From Sunxiuqinia indica (GTDB taxonomy: Bacteria; Bacteroidota; Bacteroidia; Bacteroidales; Prolixibacteraceae), in the NCBI RefSeq assembly GCF_009847015.1, contig NZ_WVEM01000002.1:463006-527005 (forward strand): DNA of 64,000 nucleotides, in the 5' to 3' direction. The notes beneath the pieces were generated by a model. The model made no database searches and was not told the origin of the DNA. It saw only the letters and a program-made list of their open reading frames with translations. Each line of letters opens with the position of its first letter. The first letter of the stretch is position 1. Positions 62,557-64,000 of this stretch are shown in pieces. Both the position numbers and the translations under genes were made by a program.

Positions 62557-62811
62557 ATGGAGAAAACAAAAAAGAAGTACTGGCAACGGAATTTAACCTA
62601 CCTGGCCTACTTACTTTGCATTTGGTTTATTGTGTCATTTGGAGCAGGTATCTTATTTGCCGATTTTCTCAATAACTTTCACATGGCAGGCTTTCCGCTT
62701 GGTTTTTGGTTTGCTCAGCAAGGGGCGATCTACGTATTTGTAGCCATCATCTTTATCTACGTTTTCCTGATGAACCGCCTGGACAAAGAATTTGATCTTG
62801 ACGAACAATAA
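62557..62811 (+). CDS. DUF4212 small subunit of a sodium/solute symporter
   Basis: An 84-residue protein with two membrane helices (about 13-35 and 52-72). The N-terminal KKYWQRNLTYLAYLLCIWF and GFPLGFWFAQQGAIYVFV segments are diagnostic of DUF4212, the small partner of VC_2705-type symporters. It is 14 bases upstream of the symporter gene. Together they would import a small organic acid or similar solute with sodium. Confidence 0.94.
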   Translation: MEKTKKKYWQRNLTYLAYLLCIWFIVSFGAGILFADFLNNFHMAGFPLGFWFAQQGAIYVFVAIIFIYVFLMNRLDKEFDLDEQ

Positions 62812-62825
62812 AACTTAAATCAATT

Positions 62826-63893
62826 ATGGATTCTCAAATCTGGACCTATGTCATCGTTGGGGTGACCTTTGTTTTGTATATCATTATAGCAGGTCTGTCG
62901 AAGGCTGGCTCGACAAAAGAATTTTATGTGGCGGGTGGTGGCGTCCACCCAATTGCAAACGGAATGGCAACCGCTGCCGACTGGATGTCAGCAGCTTCTT
63001 TCTTGTCTATGGCCGGCTTAATTTCTTTTATGGGTTACGGTGGGTCACAGTATTTGCTGGGCTGGACCGGTGGCTATGTTTTACTGGCTCTTATGTTAGC
63101 TCCATATTTGCGGAAGTTTGGAAAGTTTACGGTACCCGATTTTATTGGCGAACGGTATTATTCGAAGAATGCCCGATTGGTTGCTTTAATTTGTGCGCTA
63201 TTTGTTTCGTTTACTTATGTGGTTGGCCAGATGAAAGGAGTGGGAGTGGCGTTTGCTCGGTTTCTCGATGTGTCCTTTGAGTCGGGAGTGCTAATTGGTA
63301 TTGGTATTGTATTTATTTATGCTGTTTTGGGTGGAATGAAAGGAATTACCAACACTCAAATTGCTCAATACTGTGTAATCATTTTTGCATTTACTGTACC
63401 TGCAGTTTTCATTTCCTTGCAAATGACCGGAAATCCTATTCCACAGCTCGGATTTGGTGGAAAAACTGCGGATGGAACCTATCTACTGGAGAAACTGAAT
63501 CAACTTTCAGTGGATCTTGGCTTTGACGAATATACCAAGGTTGATAAGGGAAATACGGTAAATATGTTTTTTATTACGGCTGCCTTAATGTTTGGAACAG
63601 CGGGATTGCCACACGTGATTGTTCGCTTTTTTACTGTGCCGAGAGTGAAAGATGCGCGAATTTCGGCGGGCTGGGCTTTGTTGTTTATCGCTTTGTTGTA
63701 TACAACTGCTCCAACGGTGGCAGTATTTGCCCGCACGAACTTAATCAATACGCTTTCTGAAAGAGAATATGTCGATGTTCCGCAGTGGTTTACTAATTGG
63801 GAGAACACCGGATTGCTGGCCTTTGATGATAAAAATAATGACGGTAAAATTCAATATTTGGCGGACGCAGAAAAGAACGAATTAATTAGTTAA
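62826..63893 (+). pseudogene. Sodium/solute symporter, apparently truncated
   Basis: A 355-residue reading frame of the sodium:solute symporter family, VC_2705/ActP-like. KAGSTKEFYVAGGGVHPIAN and GMATAADWMSAASFLSMAG are the sodium-site region, and the helices to about residue 315 are normal. It stops with DKNNDGKIQYLADAEKNELIS, inside a loop that in full-length relatives (about 550-600 residues) is followed by four or more membrane helices. The stop codon lies within a stem-loop. I therefore read the gene as interrupted, by a mobile element, a mutation or a programmed element, with the rest either lost or beyond the window. If the protein is full length, it would be an unusually short variant. 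Confidence 0.6.
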
Positions 63894-63981
63894 TCCTTAT
63901 GAACTAATATTTACTGGAAATAATTGTTTTTGTCTAATGATTATTTCCAGTAAAATTTTAAGCCAAAGAACTTCTTCTTTG
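63886..63981 (+). repeat. Three consecutive stem-loops after the symporter frame
   Basis: TTAGTT/AACTAA (63886-63907) overlaps the stop codon; TTTACTGGAAATAAT/ATTATTTCCAGTAAA (63910-63954) is a perfect 15-bp stem with a 15-base loop; CAAAGAA/TTCTTTG (63964-63981) has a CTTC tetraloop. The middle stem is followed by AATTTT, so it could act as a terminator. TAATCCTT occurs at 63892-63899 and again at the last 8 bases of the window (63993-64000). Confidence 0.7.
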
Positions 63982-64000
63982 ATTTTCCGAAGTAATCCTT

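Noticed and set aside
1..64000. CRISPR arrays, prophage, integrons or complete insertion sequences
   Set aside because: No regularly spaced repeats, Cas-like, integrase-like or transposase-like proteins are present; only the unproven structure at the right edge hints at a mobile element.

Overview
The window looks like a chromosomal segment of a Bacteroidota bacterium, most likely an anaerobic or facultative Bacteroidales/Marinilabiliales-type lineage (inference, no 16S present). The evidence is: many lipoproteins and outer-membrane barrels with short Bacteroidota-style signal peptides; an STN-TonB receptor next to a DUF4249 lipoprotein; a class III fructose-1,6-bisphosphatase; a Bacteroidota-type V-ATPase operon with a DUF2764 gene; the DUF4212/sodium-solute symporter pair; almost no Shine-Dalgarno sequences; and repeated TAnnTTTG -7 boxes, the Bacteroidota sigma-ABfr consensus. 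Coding density is high. I see no rRNA, tRNA, CRISPR array, phage or transposase gene.

Layout. 1-1.4 kb: end of a probable HprK-like kinase gene and an overlapping nucleotidyltransferase-like gene. 1.4-4 kb: small membrane protein, DEAD-box RNA helicase with DbpA-type RNA-binding tail, small HTH protein. 4.3-8.5 kb: a divergent cell-wall recycling pair, a NagZ/serine-hydrolase fusion against a NamZ-like (DUF1343) muramidase. 8.9-16 kb: beta-helix lipoprotein, endonuclease/phosphatase-family protein, CCA/poly(A) nucleotidyltransferase with HD domain, thioredoxin, hybrid PAS histidine kinase. 16.2-22.5 kb: dnaK, panB, RluA-type pseudouridine synthase, cdd, LysM glucosaminidase, exported MsrB-MsrA fusion. 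22.7-31.4 kb: a PhoB/PhoR-like two-component system and a four-gene TonB receptor operon. 31.7-39 kb: acyl-CoA ligase, HD hydrolase, VOC protein, DUF3109, gpmI, class III fbp. 39.1-39.8 kb: a 0.76 kb intergenic region rich in hairpins and ending in a terminator. 39.8-47 kb: V-ATPase genes in the order A-B-E-DUF2764-D-I-K. 47.4-52.7 kb: OmpP1/FadL-like barrel, secreted PepC-like peptidase, and a serpin operon with two unrecognised lipoproteins. 53-58.3 kb: ECF sigma factor with a putative membrane-anchored barrel protein, four-repeat fasciclin lipoprotein, NmrA-like protein. 58.5-64 kb: GNAT-nitrilase fusion, barrel and LVIVD lipoprotein pair, and a DUF4212/symporter operon whose symporter stops early, at a cluster of stem-loops by the window edge.

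How the parts may work together (inference). Three loci handle peptidoglycan: NagZ-like fusion, NamZ-like protein and LysM glucosaminidase. The V-ATPase K subunit carries residues matching the sodium ligands of the Enterococcus hirae rotor ring, which would fit a sodium-coupled cell that also encodes a sodium/solute symporter here. gpmI and fbp are adjacent and co-oriented, giving a small glycolysis/gluconeogenesis block. The best candidates for something undescribed are the hairpin-rich region before the V-ATPase operon, the serpin-lipoprotein-lipoprotein operon, the MG2-plug protein in the TonB operon, and the interrupted symporter with its stem-loops.
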